Shown in pieces: positions 1 through 11,861 of a stretch of 64,000 nucleotides of DNA; the stretch's first letter is position 1, and each line of letters opens with the position of its first letter. The stretch covers positions 21,142,001-21,206,000 of the forward strand of contig CM114275.1 of NCBI GenBank assembly GCA_050084515.1, read 5' to 3'. The translations under genes were made by a program, and so were the position numbers. This DNA comes from Blasia pusilla (taxonomy: Eukaryota; Marchantiophyta; Marchantiopsida; Blasiales). Under the pieces are notes generated by a model that ran no database searches, was not told where the DNA came from, and saw only the letters and a program-made list of their open reading frames with translations.

Positions 1-23
1 TTGGGTTTTGCCTATCAAGTTCG

Positions 24-374
24 TCATGGATCTTGTAGATCTTCTTCACGTCGGGACCAACGTTCAATGTTTGATTGAACTCGTCTAATGGAATTATTGT
101 TCAAGAATCCATCTTGAAAATTGGAGAATGGATTACCTGGTTGAGGTGCCAACCCATTTTCAATGCTATTTTTGATCGATCCTTCCGCTCGCTCCTTCAA
201 AGCCCTTGCGTTAAAGTAAGAAGCGAGCATTGTGAACACAGAAAGTCGTATGCTTGAGAACAAGTTGTCAATTTCTTCAATACTGGAGTTTGTTACTGAG
301 GGTTTGCATAGTCCGATGATAATCGACATCCTGGTGGAATGGTGTCTATGTGCCAACACCGAGATGGAAAACAA
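24..374 (-). other. Minus-strand open frame, possible tail of the transposase remnant
   Basis: A 116-codon open frame reads leftward at the window edge. I recognise no domain. It lies downstream of, and on the same strand as, the MULE/SWIM transposase remnant and contains an SVFTMLASYFNARALKERAEG stretch that reads like real protein rather than random translation. It may be the eroded C-terminal part of that transposase or an unrelated relic. The stretch between it and the transposase core has no long open frame. Confidence 0.25.
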
Positions 375-435
375 TTAGTTTAGCAAGAGCCACCACTAAT
401 ATCAAATCCCTTGTTGAAATCTGAACATTTTTATG

Positions 436-625
436 ATCTTGAAGTATTCATGACCTGCATGTAGAAGTATACATGACCTGATTCTTGAAGTATACATGAC
501 CTGGTTCTAGACTGATCCCTAGAAGTATACATTACCGATCCATGACGTAAACATGACATGGTCCTAGAAGTAGACATGCCTTGATTCCTAAGTTTACATG
601 ACTGATCCACCTTGTATACATCACT
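436..625. repeat. Short imperfect tandem repeat (GAAGTATACATGACCTG type)
   Basis: The words AGTATACATGACCTG, GAAGTATACATTACC, GAAGTAGACATGCCTTG and AAGTTTACATGACTG recur every ~25-35 bases, giving about six degenerate units. Coding is unlikely. It looks like an old minisatellite in the decayed transposon. Confidence 0.6.
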
Positions 626-1063
626 CGATGTTCACTATTGTTATTTACCTCCATTTGGATGCATGTCAAACATCTCAGGTTGGCATGGACCATTCTCCAA
701 TTCCTCATTCGATTGTCGTGTTATGAGCTTGAGATGAGCCATCCCACCCTGTCTTGTTCCTAACCTTGTTCCTGAATCTTCACCAAATCGCTTCATTGTA
801 ATTTTCCTTCAATAAGGCAAAGAATCTGCTTGGCATACTTTTAAAAAAAGTCAGATAATATAATACCAATTTTAGTACATATGTAAAGTAATATGTTCAA
901 TTCACTTTGAAAAGAAGGAGAATACAAGAATGTAAGAGGACCTTACAATATGCTTGCAAATGTTCCTTCAGAGACCATGGACAAGCCACAATGACCCCAC
1001 TCAGATCAGTTGTAGACTTCATACCATTTATTCTCCAATGTCTGACTCTAACTCTTGCCATAC

Positions 1064-3375
1064 TCACCTCCCCCTGGTGCGTATGATCTCTACATCACTA
1101 CCAGAAATTGCTTTCCCTTTCAAAACAGCGTTGTTTACATTATTTTCATGTGTCGCATTTGTCACAAATCCTCTCCTTTTCAACAAGTGGACGTGGAAAT
1201 ACCATGCCTCAATGTCATTGATGAGTTTCCAAACTAGGTAGTCCCCTCTTCTCTGTGATAATGTTTTGTGGTCATCATGTAAGATAGCCTTCATGCTTCC
1301 ATGATAGTTCTCAATTGCCGATTCGTGTCTTGATTTGCATGAGGATAGTCCCTGCTTTTACCCACTTTGCTCAAGTCATTGCACCAATGAGGAAATGTTA
1401 ATTCAAATTTGAATGCATAATTGAATGCGACAACCAAACTCAAAGTCAAGAAACAACAATGATACTCACCAATCTTGGGTTCCCAATATGTTTGTATGTA
1501 CTTTACAAACTCGACTCCGCTTGATAGTCTTCATACAATTTCTCTAGGTCCCTCTTTGCGTCATTGAAAATGACTTGTCGTGGTGTATGTGCCACATCGA
1601 TTCACATACATGATGTCTCCTAACCTTCGCGACATTTCAAGCTCTCATGCCATGACTACGCACCTTTTTCTTCAACTTTAAATCAGTCATGCCATAGACA
1701 TAGAATGATGTGTCTTTGTTGAAATATTGCCCTGCTCAAAGGGTTCCAATCATTTAGTCTGCAGATTAGAAAGAGATAGAATCGCTTCTATGTTGGTGGA
1801 ATGGTTTCCCTTCTTGAGGAAGACTGGTTTCCTACATGTTGGAAAAATAATGAATACAACTTCATATGCATAGCTAATCGCTTAAAGCACTCATACCATA
1901 GAAGGATATTGATGTTTGTTGGCGTAAACGATTTTGCAACGGTGGAATGGTTTCTTCCACCGTGAGAGTAAATGTGAGAAGATTATCCTATCCAAATCTG
2001 ATTAACCCATCATGCCAATTTTAGTTAATGAATACAGAGGAATTTATTCTCACCTTAATGCATTTCTCTTCGCCAAAGCGTCGAAATCAACAATGATCGC
2101 ATTTGGTTCCCAATTCGGTTGGATGACTCTACATTTATCCAAGATAGCTTTCAACCACTTTCCCAAATACACTTCTTTTGCACTAGATGTGAGAAGTGCC
2201 ACTGGTATCCCCGAGTGGTGATCATCAAACACCAAAGCAAAGTATATAGGGGAAACTACAAAACATCAATACAAGTGTTAGTACCATGATTATATGGAAT
2301 CATTTTTACATGAATGAAAGTAATAAGAAGACTTACTTCACATGAAATATCTCTTCAACAAAATAAGTAAGAGCAAGTACCAATTGTATTTGTGCCAAAT
2401 GTGCTATCCATGATGCCATGTCCATACTTTACAAGAGCATTCAATCGCCATTGGCTTTGGAATCCCAAAATGAATGGATGTGTCTCATCCATGTAAGGCA
2501 AAGAATGAACACCTTCTCAGGAAGAATACTCAACAAACAAGCTCAAGGACTCGTTCTCGCTCCTAGCATATAGAAATGTCTCTGATTGAATTGTTTTTTT
2601 ATGAACGTATATCATGCATTTGCATGAAGTCATCTCGGTCAAACTCTCTTCAAAGTTGGTATCAATATCTTTCAACATCTTTGAATGCTCGGCTTTGACG
2701 TGGGGCTTAACCCCGCCTCTCTTTCACATAATTCTTTAGATCATCTGAAATCCTAGGAGCAAACATCTTGGTGTATCTATGCATGCTTTGTCGCCCTTTC
2801 CATGGCATGGCTTGTTGGCTTTATCCACGTGAGCTCTATTTTTGTAGGTGATCTTTGCAACATGCGGAGGAGTGTTGATTTCAAGGACAGAAACGACATT
2901 GACACCCACGTTTGCAACTATCGCCTCTACTTATGATTTGTCCTCTGACTACTACCTCTTCCACTTTTGGGGAATGAGACGTAAACACAACAAAAGGAGC
3001 CGATGTGAAATTAACACACTAAACCATTTCTAACTGAATGGTCATCCACTCTCCTCAATAATCAAAGTTTGAAATATGTGAATGGATAGGAGAAGATAGT
3101 GGGCACCTATGCACAATCTCGATGCATTTGGCCAGATCGGTTGGGCCATACGCACAATAGTATATTGTGTACAATGGACCCCTCCATCCATGTCTCGAGA
3201 GCAGCCCTTGCCCAATCTTGACATTCCTTTCCAATGTTGTTGGGTTCCTTCCATCGCCATGCCCCTCGCCAAGAATGAGATCATGTAATCTTTCCCAAGA
3301 TATGTATGCTACATGATCGTCATCCCAGAAAGCTTGTTGGTGAGATAAGTCTTGGAGGAATATCAGTTTGAACAA
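1064..3375 (-). pseudogene. Degenerate MULE-like (SWIM-family) transposase
   Basis: Reading leftward, pieces of one protein appear in order but in different frames and with stops. First comes an N-terminal block (3055-3375) with CAYGPTDL. Then a KRGCQCRF piece and an ITYKNRAHVDK piece (about 2830-2900), followed by FAPRISDDLKNYVKE (about 2720-2790). Next is THPFILGFQ...MDSTFGTN (about 2390-2500), carrying what should be the first catalytic Asp, then LVFDDHHSGIPVALLTSS with NWEPNAIIVD (2050-2235). Last is DYLVWKLINDIEAWYFHVHL...GFVTNATHE (about 1130-1245), which resembles the region before a SWIM zinc finger. This order is known from plant Mutator-like transposases and their SWIM relatives. 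Stops and frame changes between all blocks show it is dead. I saw no terminal inverted repeats or target-site duplication, so element ends are unknown. Confidence 0.7.
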
Positions 3376-5101
3376 AAATCTTGTTCATGGATAATATCCT
3401 CCTTGTTAAAGAGCTTCCACTTGCAAGCATATCGATGTGGCCATGGCGGGGAGGCCCACCTGCATGATCAATGTTTCCCTGTATGTTAATAAGACAAAAA
3501 GAACAGGTGTCAAAAGGTGCTATTCAAACATTTACTAATCTGGTTGGACATGGTTTAACAAATGGCATGTATTGGGTTTTTATGTGAATGAAGAAGTGCA
3601 TTAGGTGCCCATGCATTCCTCGCTCAAAAGATCCTACTCTACTCTGTCCATTACAGTGGAATGTCTTCACGACATATGGAATGGCTTTGCATTGTCATGG
3701 AATGGCTTCCCATAGACATGGAATGGCTTCCATAGACATGGAATGGCTTTCCCTTCACATGGAATGGCTTCTCTGTTTTTGTGGAATGGCTTCAACAAAG
3801 GTGGAATGGCTTCTCCGGGAGCCGGAATGGTTTATCGGACCCATGGAATGCATCGGTGATGATTTCCTCTAAGCATGGGAAGGAACAGAATTTCTTAGAA
3901 TAACTTTACTCGTTTGGATTGCCCTCCAATGCGTGCTACATTGCTCTCGAACCTCAGGAACTTTGCCCAAATCAACTTGTATGAAAAAAATCATGGAAGT
4001 TTGTGAACTCCCACCACTTTGAATTCAGAATCAAATACTTTGTGCACAAGGTGGTGGCATTCCTAGTGGTAGCATGTTCCACTTGTGTAAGCCTCTTCTA
4101 ACTCTACTACTATGGGGTTGTCACTTAAGTATAAGTGAAGAACCAATCAGTATACAAAGTAGTAGATTCTTTAAGAGCCTATGTACAAAATTACTTTGGT
4201 AAGGTCCGAGAAGTACAAAAACAAAGCGCTAATGACAAAAACTAACGAGGGTATACTTCTGATGTGAGAGAAGTATCTGAGACTGAATCTAGCTTCCCAT
4301 ATCCAATATGGGAACATCTCCATCTACGCTATTTTGCCAATGACAACACGAGAAAAAAATCAGAGATAGGAATATCATTACTATCCATGCTAAGCTATTT
4401 TAAAAGTAAAATAAGAGAGCAAAATTGGACGTAGAGAACAAGGACTCTTGCCATAATCACAAAATCACATAGAGAGTGCATACTCATACATATATTCATA
4501 CCTTTTTCTTTTCTTTTCACCTGGGTTGAGTGGCCGCATACTTGTTCTTCCGTTTAGCCATCCTGGTTGGGGGTTTCCATCATTTGTTGGAGGACTTCAA
4601 ACTTCGACTTTCCTAATTCCTGCACTCCTCGATAGTAGGTGTCAAACCTGCTCGTGTGGACTTCACGTTCTTGGCCTTGGTCACTTGTGAGTGAGTGCCA
4701 AGTTTAGGTACCTCACTTCTAATGTTGTCATTGATATCATTCAACAACGTCTTGCCCAAATTTCATCTTCAAAGCTCTCAATTCTCTAGAGGATAGTTTT
4801 TTCTTCATAAGGGTGTCATCATCAAGATCTTGAGGATCCTCCAATATTTCGGATTTGCAAAAGGAATCTGCACGCGTCTTCATGAATAGGTGAAATGCTC
4901 GGTTGTGTTGACCAAATGTGGATCGTCAGAACCCCTTCATGATGGATGGTTGCCCCATTCTCACCACATGGAGTGTGTGGAATGGGTTCCACATGTGTAT
5001 CACCTGATCCATACACACTTTCGGCTCCCCCCTTGGTGGAATGAAGGCATTAGGTGAAGTCCCGGAGGTGGAGTGGCATCCGCATTGATAGAATCCCCAC
5101 C
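3376..5101. other. Transposon flank with coding-like minus-strand scraps, no intact gene
   Basis: Apart from the minisatellite at 3668-3851 there is no intact frame. On the minus strand, scraps such as KKKLSSRELRALKMKFG (about 4740-4815) and MAKRKNKYAATQPR (about 4515-4560, followed by a GTGAAAAG donor-like site) look once-coding. They lie upstream of the transposase remnant on the same strand, so they may be its former N-terminal exons. That is inference; no family is recognised. Confidence 0.35.
3668..3851. repeat. Minisatellite with TGGAATGGCTT core
   Basis: The core TGGAATGGCTT (last copies CGGAATGGTTT and TGGAATGC) recurs about nine times with 9-15-base spacers, giving a period of roughly 18-25 bases. 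An open plus-strand frame runs through it only because the repeat lacks stops in that frame; I do not call it a gene. The same GGAATGG core recurs in the larger array near 5.1-5.3 kb. Confidence 0.75.
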
Positions 5102-5326
5102 GGTGGAATGGGTTCCATTGACTCTCTCTCGGCCGTGGAGTGGGATCCGCCCTTGAGCCTCCCCACCTGGTGGAATGGGTTCCACCATTTGATTCTCTCT
5201 TGGCGGTGGAGTGGGTTCCACCATTGGAGCCTCCCCACTTGGTGGAATGGGTTCCACCAATTCACTCTCTAGGGGGTGGAGTGGGTTTCACCCTTGAGCC
5301 TCCCCACCAGGTGGAATGGGTTTGGG
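5102..5326. repeat. Higher-order minisatellite, ~36-bp half units in ~70-bp units
   Basis: GGTGGAATGGGTTCCA begins at 5102, 5169 and 5241 and a truncated copy at 5310 (periods 67, 72, 69). Each unit holds a second half-unit GGTGGAGTGGGTTCCACC-like, so the basic repeat is about 36 bases. Two of the three periods are multiples of three. On the minus strand one frame reads repeated 12-residue blocks such as MVEPIPPSGEAP and MVEPIPPGGEAQ (5000-5260). The core GGTGGAA-TGGG-TTCCACC is itself an inverted repeat. Whether it was ever translated is unknown. Confidence 0.8.
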
Positions 5327-8000
5327 AGAGATCTTTTCGATCGTGTCTGGGGACTCGGTGGTCTTTGTAACAATCTTCCCTTCAATTTTGGTGTCTCGGC
5401 CTTCCTTTGGCCCTTTGAACCTTTGTGGTACTTTGCAATTAGAAGCCTTTGTTACCTTACCCGCGTCGTCGCCCTAGCGATGACGCCGGGTGGCAAGGGT
5501 TGGAAATCATATATCTCCGATTCAAGACTTATGTTAGTCTCCACCGTCTCCTCTGCTCTCACTTTCAAGCCCTGTTTTCCCTTCTTACACCGGTGTCTTT
5601 GTCATGTTTCCTTTGACTTGGAACATATGCACCGACTCTCTCCTCACAAATATCTTTTGCTTTTGGAATCTCTAGTGGCCAACCATTCCTCATATTGTTG
5701 CTTGGCCATAAACTCAGTACTTGGCTTGATCTCGCTCAAGCCAACCCATTAGATTTTGTTTCTTGCGTGCTATCCACGAAGACTTCTCTCTTTCGACAAA
5801 AAATCAGAGGTAGCTCTGAGAGACACAACGTCGCCTTTTGAACTCACAACTTCTTAACCATCTCCAGATGTGTGAAGTAACCCTACCCTCCCTATCAAGT
5901 CCTTAGAACCTTGTAGACTTGTCTATCAATATAACATGCTCCATCATGGAGTTACTATTTTGGCAATCATGAACTCTCACCAAGCACTCACGGTATTGTT
6001 TCTTGTCTAGGAGGCCATCCCAATCCCGAATATGCAAGGAATTCACCAAATTACACTCCATCAAAGGGATGGCTTCTTCCTAATCGGGAAATGAGGTAAG
6101 ACAACCACCGCCATTGGAATTACAAACAATTTTCCCTCCTGATTTTAGCCTCCCTCCTCAAGCTCTCTCTCTCTCTGGGCATGTCACTTCTCTCTTAACC
6201 CATCCCTGGATTTTCTAGTGGGACTAGCAATGCCTCGTCCAAGTCAGGGTGGTTTTTAATCAAGTCTGATTGCACTTGGTTTTATTTTTGGCCTTTAGGA
6301 TGCGATTACAAAGCATGCACATCCACTTTTCCCCATCCTCTATGTATCTCCAAATGTGTTCTCCCAAGAGCAACACCCCACACTAAAGACCGACGGAAGA
6401 TATACTGAGATGCAAATGGACACCACACAACCTCCTCCATAAGCACTTCAAAAGTACTCAAACATATCGATAAGAAATCCATGCTATGAAGGAGAAAGAA
6501 ATAGACCAAACATACCTATCGGCGCCCTTGCTTCCTCGAATCGTATTCTCAAAGCAATCCTTGACCTCGATCCGAACTACCCGAGTTTTGATAGTGTTAA
6601 CAAAGCATAATCACAATCTTACCCTCACATCCGGTGAATAGAAGCCTATCCGTCCGATTTCTACCACTCATGCATTACACACATAGACCTCGTGTTAGAA
6701 ATGGTATGGGCAAAGAAGTCCATGAGATTCCATACAGGAAAGGTGGGCATAATCGCTCAGAAGTCCTCTTTGTTGGAAAAGAAGTCTTCACTCACTCTCT
6801 TGACTATCTTGAACAACAGATATTTTATTAGATCTTGCTGAACGCCATGTCTTAGTCACTACAAATCTTATGCCAATCAATTGATACACATTCTACTTTG
6901 ACCTCCACTTAACTTCGGTCATTTAGGATGAGAATGAAATGACTCGTACAAGATTGAACAATCTTTCTCGGTGAGCCAGCCCTTTCCATCAAGCGTTTTT
7001 ATTGAAGTTCGTTTTTGATCTTCATAGGTCAAGAGTATCTCAACATCGAGACTCGGAGTTTCATGGCATCAGTCAAACGCGTCTGCTTTGTTGACCTTAT
7101 GACATTCGGAGAGCGATATTGCCAAAGCCCGAGCACTAATTGCATGCTTGCTAAAGGCAAACAACTCAAAAAGTAATCGTCGACAGAAACCCCTCCTAAA
7201 GGACACAAACTCAAAGAAATTCTTGAATCCACTCAAACCACAACTCGTGACGGACGGATTGTGTCTATTTCAAAGCTTTCTCGCTGATTTTGAGGTATTC
7301 AAATGAATACGGAATTGAATTTTGTAGGGAGCAGGGAGAGGGAAGTTGCTAGAATGAAATAGTCCTAAACCCTAAATAATCCTGGGAGGCGGAGATGAAC
7401 AATACTACTTCCTTGTGACAAAGACCGCAATAATAATACGCCCAAACCGTCGGCCGGCCTTGGTCATCGCCATCTTCCTGCCCGATTTGTTGAGAAAGGC
7501 CATGGCTGAAAGACTCTACAAGGTTTGGTGTTTCTTTCGATTACGATCAATGCTACAAACTCATGTCTTTCAAATGGAGTGTTTATCGCGATCATCTTAG
7601 GTCTCACTCCATTTTTCCCCACCGTTTCACCTTTCCATTTTCCATTCCCTAGTTTCTTTCCGAAATGCACGAGACATCGAACCCTGGAAAAGCAAAGAAT
7701 GAAGGCCATCAACGGAAGGTGCAATGGTTGTGAAAACCTTTTTTCAAAGCCATTTGGTCCCAAAAAAAGGCTCGAATGGGTTTAGAAAATGGACTCTTTC
7801 AAATGGGTAAACACAGGGATCATATATTCCCCATGTAAGTTTAAAAAGCCATGGGGATTTTAATATCCGTGGCGGTCTGGTCAAATCCCGGAGAATCATT
7901 AAAACGGGATAATCCTTAATTAGTTAGGGACTTGCGGGTGTGTTAGGAGAAAACGGGTAGGTTAGGGCGCTTGGGGGTTCCCAATTAGTGGGAGCACCTA

Positions 8001-8027
8001 AGCCCGGAGCAATTAGTGCTCCGGGCT
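8001..8027. repeat. Perfect inverted repeat, 11-bp stem
   Basis: AGCCCGGAGCA, 5-base spacer ATTAG, then TGCTCCGGGCT. The stem is G+C rich and perfect. Function unknown; it does not sit at the end of a recognised gene. Confidence 0.7.
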
Positions 8028-10198
8028 TTGGCAATATCGCTCTCCCGTCTCGAGAGGGGCCCCCCGGCCCACGCTGTGCCCAGCAGCCGGCGCAAATTCC
8101 CCATGCCGTCCCAGCAATGACACAGAGACACATGTCACAGATGAAGGATTCTACGAGAAGCCGAAGGAGTCCGGGCGCCTCCGTGTACTGTGGATCGCAT
8201 GAACGAAAAGTACAGGAGAGAAGTTATTCAGTACCTGAAAGGAGAAGTCATGTGCTGCTTGCAAATGCGACGAACTTGCGAATGATTTCCGTAGTCTTTC
8301 GGGGAATGAACGAAGTGGCAGGTTTGCTTTTTTGTGACTTGCATCGTTTAGGAAGAGGTTACAGTTCGTACAAAGCCGCACGAAGCCGAGGATTAATGCA
8401 GTTGGTTAGTTTGAAGGTGCTAGAGACAAGGAAATCTCTCGTGCTCTAGGGATTTCCGAAGCTATTTTGTTTCTTTGGCATCTACAGCTTGTCGGATCCT
8501 AATCCAAACTCTTGAGGTTTGTTTTCTCTGTGTCAACTTCGTGATTACTCAGAAGTTGCGCTCTCCATTCTGCAGACGAGCGAGCATGCCACGGCGAACG
8601 TTTCAAATCAACTCAATCCGATTCGAATCATCTGGTCGCGATTAGGTTAGGGGAGCTACACATTCGTAGGGTTTTTTTATTGCTTGCAACAGTACCTGCT
8701 TCTAAAGGCAAGGACTGTCTGTGTCAGCCCTTCCTTGGTTCTACCTGCACATGGGGGAGTCGACGAAAAACCTTTGCGGAGCAATCATTCTCTGAGCGAG
8801 ATTCCCTTGTGCAGACGAAACTAAAGACGGACCTAAGACGACGACATGTAGTCAAATGTCCAAAGTCCGAGAACTCACCCGTCAACATATCGAATCGGAC
8901 AAAGCGCTATCCCCAGAATGCTAGTCCGTCTCCTCTCCGGTCGAGGAGAGAGAAAACCGACGAGGCTTCGTCCAGTCGTCATGTGAACGAACTATCTTCG
9001 TTTTGGTACTGCAGAATTATCGCGACTTTGTCGGGAACAAGATTGGGGCCAACCATTACATCTCCCCTCAACGTTACTTACAACTTTCAACGATGACGCG
9101 CCTGGAGCACTCCCAATTGAAACGACACCTGCAATCGCACGTAATGGATTGACATCCAGGTATGCCTGCAATCTGGGAGCACCGTATGTTTGCAGGGGGT
9201 TTACGAGGACCTGGACTTCTATTGCTTGCTAAACTCCACGACCGAAAATTGCCTCCGGCTAACTAGACTGGCTAATACTACGATGAAAACTCACCAAGGG
9301 GTCGAGCGTAGACGGATTGTTCCATGGATAATGCTTCCGGTGACAGTCATTGTGGAATCTCTCCTTGTCAACATCATTACTTCTAGTGTAGAGGATGATT
9401 CCAGTGTTTGCTTATGTCACGATGTATTCACCACCTTCCTTTTGACAATGTTTATGTCCTTTCCATCGTGCCTAAGTAGAATGGACTCTCGAAATGAATT
9501 GATGAGATCGGGCGTTTAGCTGTGAGAGGGTCACTTGTTTTGTAGGTTTGACGAGAGACTGGAGAAAATATTTTAGGCTTTTGCAAAAGTCTTCCGCTCC
9601 CCAACGGATTGCATGGCATATTAGGACCTCGGACAGATTCATTTAGTTGTTTACTTCTGCGATACTATGCAGTCATCGAGTGCTTGTGGACTATTGACCC
9701 GTCCTTTCCATAAGCAATGAGTAGGAAGGAGGCTGAAATTGGAAGTCAGGTGAGGTGAGGTGAGGTGTAGCTGATATCTAGAATTTCGTACAGTATACCA
9801 CTTTCGTTTTCGAGTTTATGTTGCGTCCGTGAACTACTCTCGGCTCTCCACAACCTTTTTCTCATCCCAAAGGAGAGCGAGCATCTCTAGATCGAATCGA
9901 AAATAGTCAGAACCGCCCCGAGATCTACGGATTTCCTCCATCGCTCATACGCCCGGACACCGTATGCAACTTTCCGTAGCGCTTTTTCTTCGAGGCGTGA
10001 TCGGTTTGGAGAAGTGAGCACCGCAGAAGCACCGTCTGCGAGACTTCAGAAGGTTCTTCCACCTCGTCCCTTCCCCAGTCAGGCGTGAGATCAAAAACAC
10101 CTCCCTGTGGTTTTAGCTGCAAGCGCATGGATTGCGAGGGAACCGTCGTCCATCCACTTTCTGTAACACCTTCGATCCCGGAAAGCGAGACCGTTTCA

Positions 10199-10219
10199 AT
10201 CTCTCTCTCTCTCTCTCTC
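10199..10219. repeat. (CT)n microsatellite
   Basis: About ten CT dinucleotides in a row. CT tracts of this kind are common in plant 5' flanks and untranslated leaders, but no gene is recognised next to it. Confidence 0.9.
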
Positions 10220-10439
10220 GGGCCGAAACACGAGAAGCCTGTCTCTGACGTGCGGAACTTTCCGTGTGGCGTAAGGCTACGAAACTACGCAACCGTGGAG
10301 GTGAACAGAGGTCTTGTTCTAGAGGCATCGCCCACGGCAACACCGAACTTACTTACTTCAGGAAAATAACTTGGTGGCGGGGTGTAATTGTTACTAGTAA
10401 AGTTCCGTGGAATTATTAATGAGCTGGTTAAATATTTCC

Positions 10440-10620
10440 ATGAGAAATATAAAATATATAAAAGTTTTGTGAGTGTGTAATTCACGAGGGGAAGTGATTA
10501 ATGATGTATATAATTTATTTTTAAAAAAATTCGTATAATATGAAATATTTTTTATGGTTCCATTGTCATATGTCCAATATAGAACTTGTTATAAATCAAG
10601 AAGGCATTCTTCTATGATAA
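10440..10620 (-). mobile_element. Decayed copy of a small Helitron-like repeat
   Basis: This stretch aligns by eye with the repeat units at 28.7-29.1 kb: it shares the CACGAGGGGAAGTGATTAATGATG region, the AAATCAAGAAGGCATTCTTCTATGATAATATAAA end and the spacing between them. Its CTAG terminus is lost. It is an older copy of the family whose intact ends are seen at 29248-29423 and 61298-61455. Confidence 0.6.
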
Positions 10621-11813
10621 TATAAATATTATGCAAGAACATGCGGATGTGTTCCGTAATGAGAAACAAGAAACAAGAATGTATGGAGAGGCTGAACAAA
10701 AATAGTTAGATCGAAATCTAATTTGGAAAGAATTCTTTTTTTGAAAAAGAATATGAAATGCATGTATCAAGCTTGATCTAGGTTTAAGAGGAACAAGGAT
10801 ATGGTCCAAATACGTTTAGGCTAAAAAGGATAGAAGAAGTCAATAGAACATGAAATATTTATTTTATATTATTATTGCAAAATAACTTTAATTTTAGAAC
10901 ATCTTTCCTATTTACATGGTCCCTTGCAACCCATAGGATAATTTGCTCTCTCAACCAATAAGATCACTCATCCTATCACATAGAATAAAATGGTTCAAAA
11001 TTGATTGATCATATTTGACTATTGAATGAGATAATAAAAATGGAGAATTGATTAATATTCATCATTTTTAATGTGAATAAATTTTGGATTAAAGGCTCCT
11101 TCCATACATAATTAGACACACTTATCTAAATGAGAAGAATGAAGAAGTCTAAGGTTTAATCGCAAAGTTTTTGAGGATATACTTAGTGGAAGACAAAATG
11201 GAAGAACATCATGATCCATAGTAAGCCATTCCTCCACTCCAAATATCTGCAACTAAATGTAGACAAGCTCAATGAATATCAAAGGATGCCTCACACCTCC
11301 AAAAGAAATGGGTTAACTAGTTTTTCGTGAGGCCAAGACACCATCATCTCCCTCAAACGTATTTCGACCAACAAGTTAATCCAAAGTTGCCATGGAAAAT
11401 TGGTCAAATAAAGTCAACCGATGCAAGAACTCACAAGTATGAGGGAAAATGCCAAGAAGATATACAATGATCTTGTATAAAAACATTCGAAGAGAATCCT
11501 ATAAGCGATTTGGGGATCCCCTAACAAATTAAGTCATTTTATATCTTTGAACATGGCCTTATCCAAAAACTTGGATACCTAGTTTATAAAGCCAATTAGG
11601 ATAGCAAGAACTTCAACCCCTTCAATACAAATGGTAAAATCACTAGTGGGTGGGATGAATTTTGAGGGAAGGCATGAAGGAGATCATACTTGACCTTTAC
11701 TAGGTCAAACTTTAATGTTTAAAATAGAGAGTTATTTCACCAAATGTGTATAAGCATGAACCATTTCATAAGGAAACCTATAATGTGGGTATCATCAATA
11801 ATTAAAGAAAAGA

Positions 11814-11861
11814 GATAAGATGGAAATTCTTGGGCTGATGCTCAAGAATTTTCATCTTATC
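11814..11861. repeat. Long near-perfect inverted repeat, 21-bp arms
   Basis: The left arm at 11814-11834 and right arm at 11841-11861 are complementary over 21 bases with two mismatches (both would be G-U pairs in RNA), separated by CTGATG. It could be a tiny hairpin-type element or a small-RNA foldback; no gene adjoins it. Confidence 0.7.

Larger units (their letters stand above)
5330..10440. other. Gene-poor stretch, nothing recognised
   Basis: Many short frames occur, the longest being 158 codons (5276-5752 +), 153 codons (7988-8449 +) and 138 codons (8680-9096 +). None shows a domain, a coherent splice pattern or protein-like composition that I recognise. The part from about 7.9 to 10.4 kb is richer in G+C than its surroundings and could be an unrecognised transcribed unit or a CpG-rich regulatory tract. 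A short perfect hairpin lies at 8001-8027 and a CT tract at 10199-10219. Confidence 0.4.

Noticed and set aside
3588-3872. 94-codon plus-strand frame with repeated MEWLxxH
   Set aside because: Produced by the stop-free minisatellite at 3668-3851.
7365-7385. Telomeric repeat remnant (CCTAAACCCTAAAT)
   Set aside because: Only one and a half units; such telo-box words are common in plant DNA.
8680-9096. 138-codon plus-strand frame
   Set aside because: No domain, no splice context and no family recognised; length is within chance for this G+C content.
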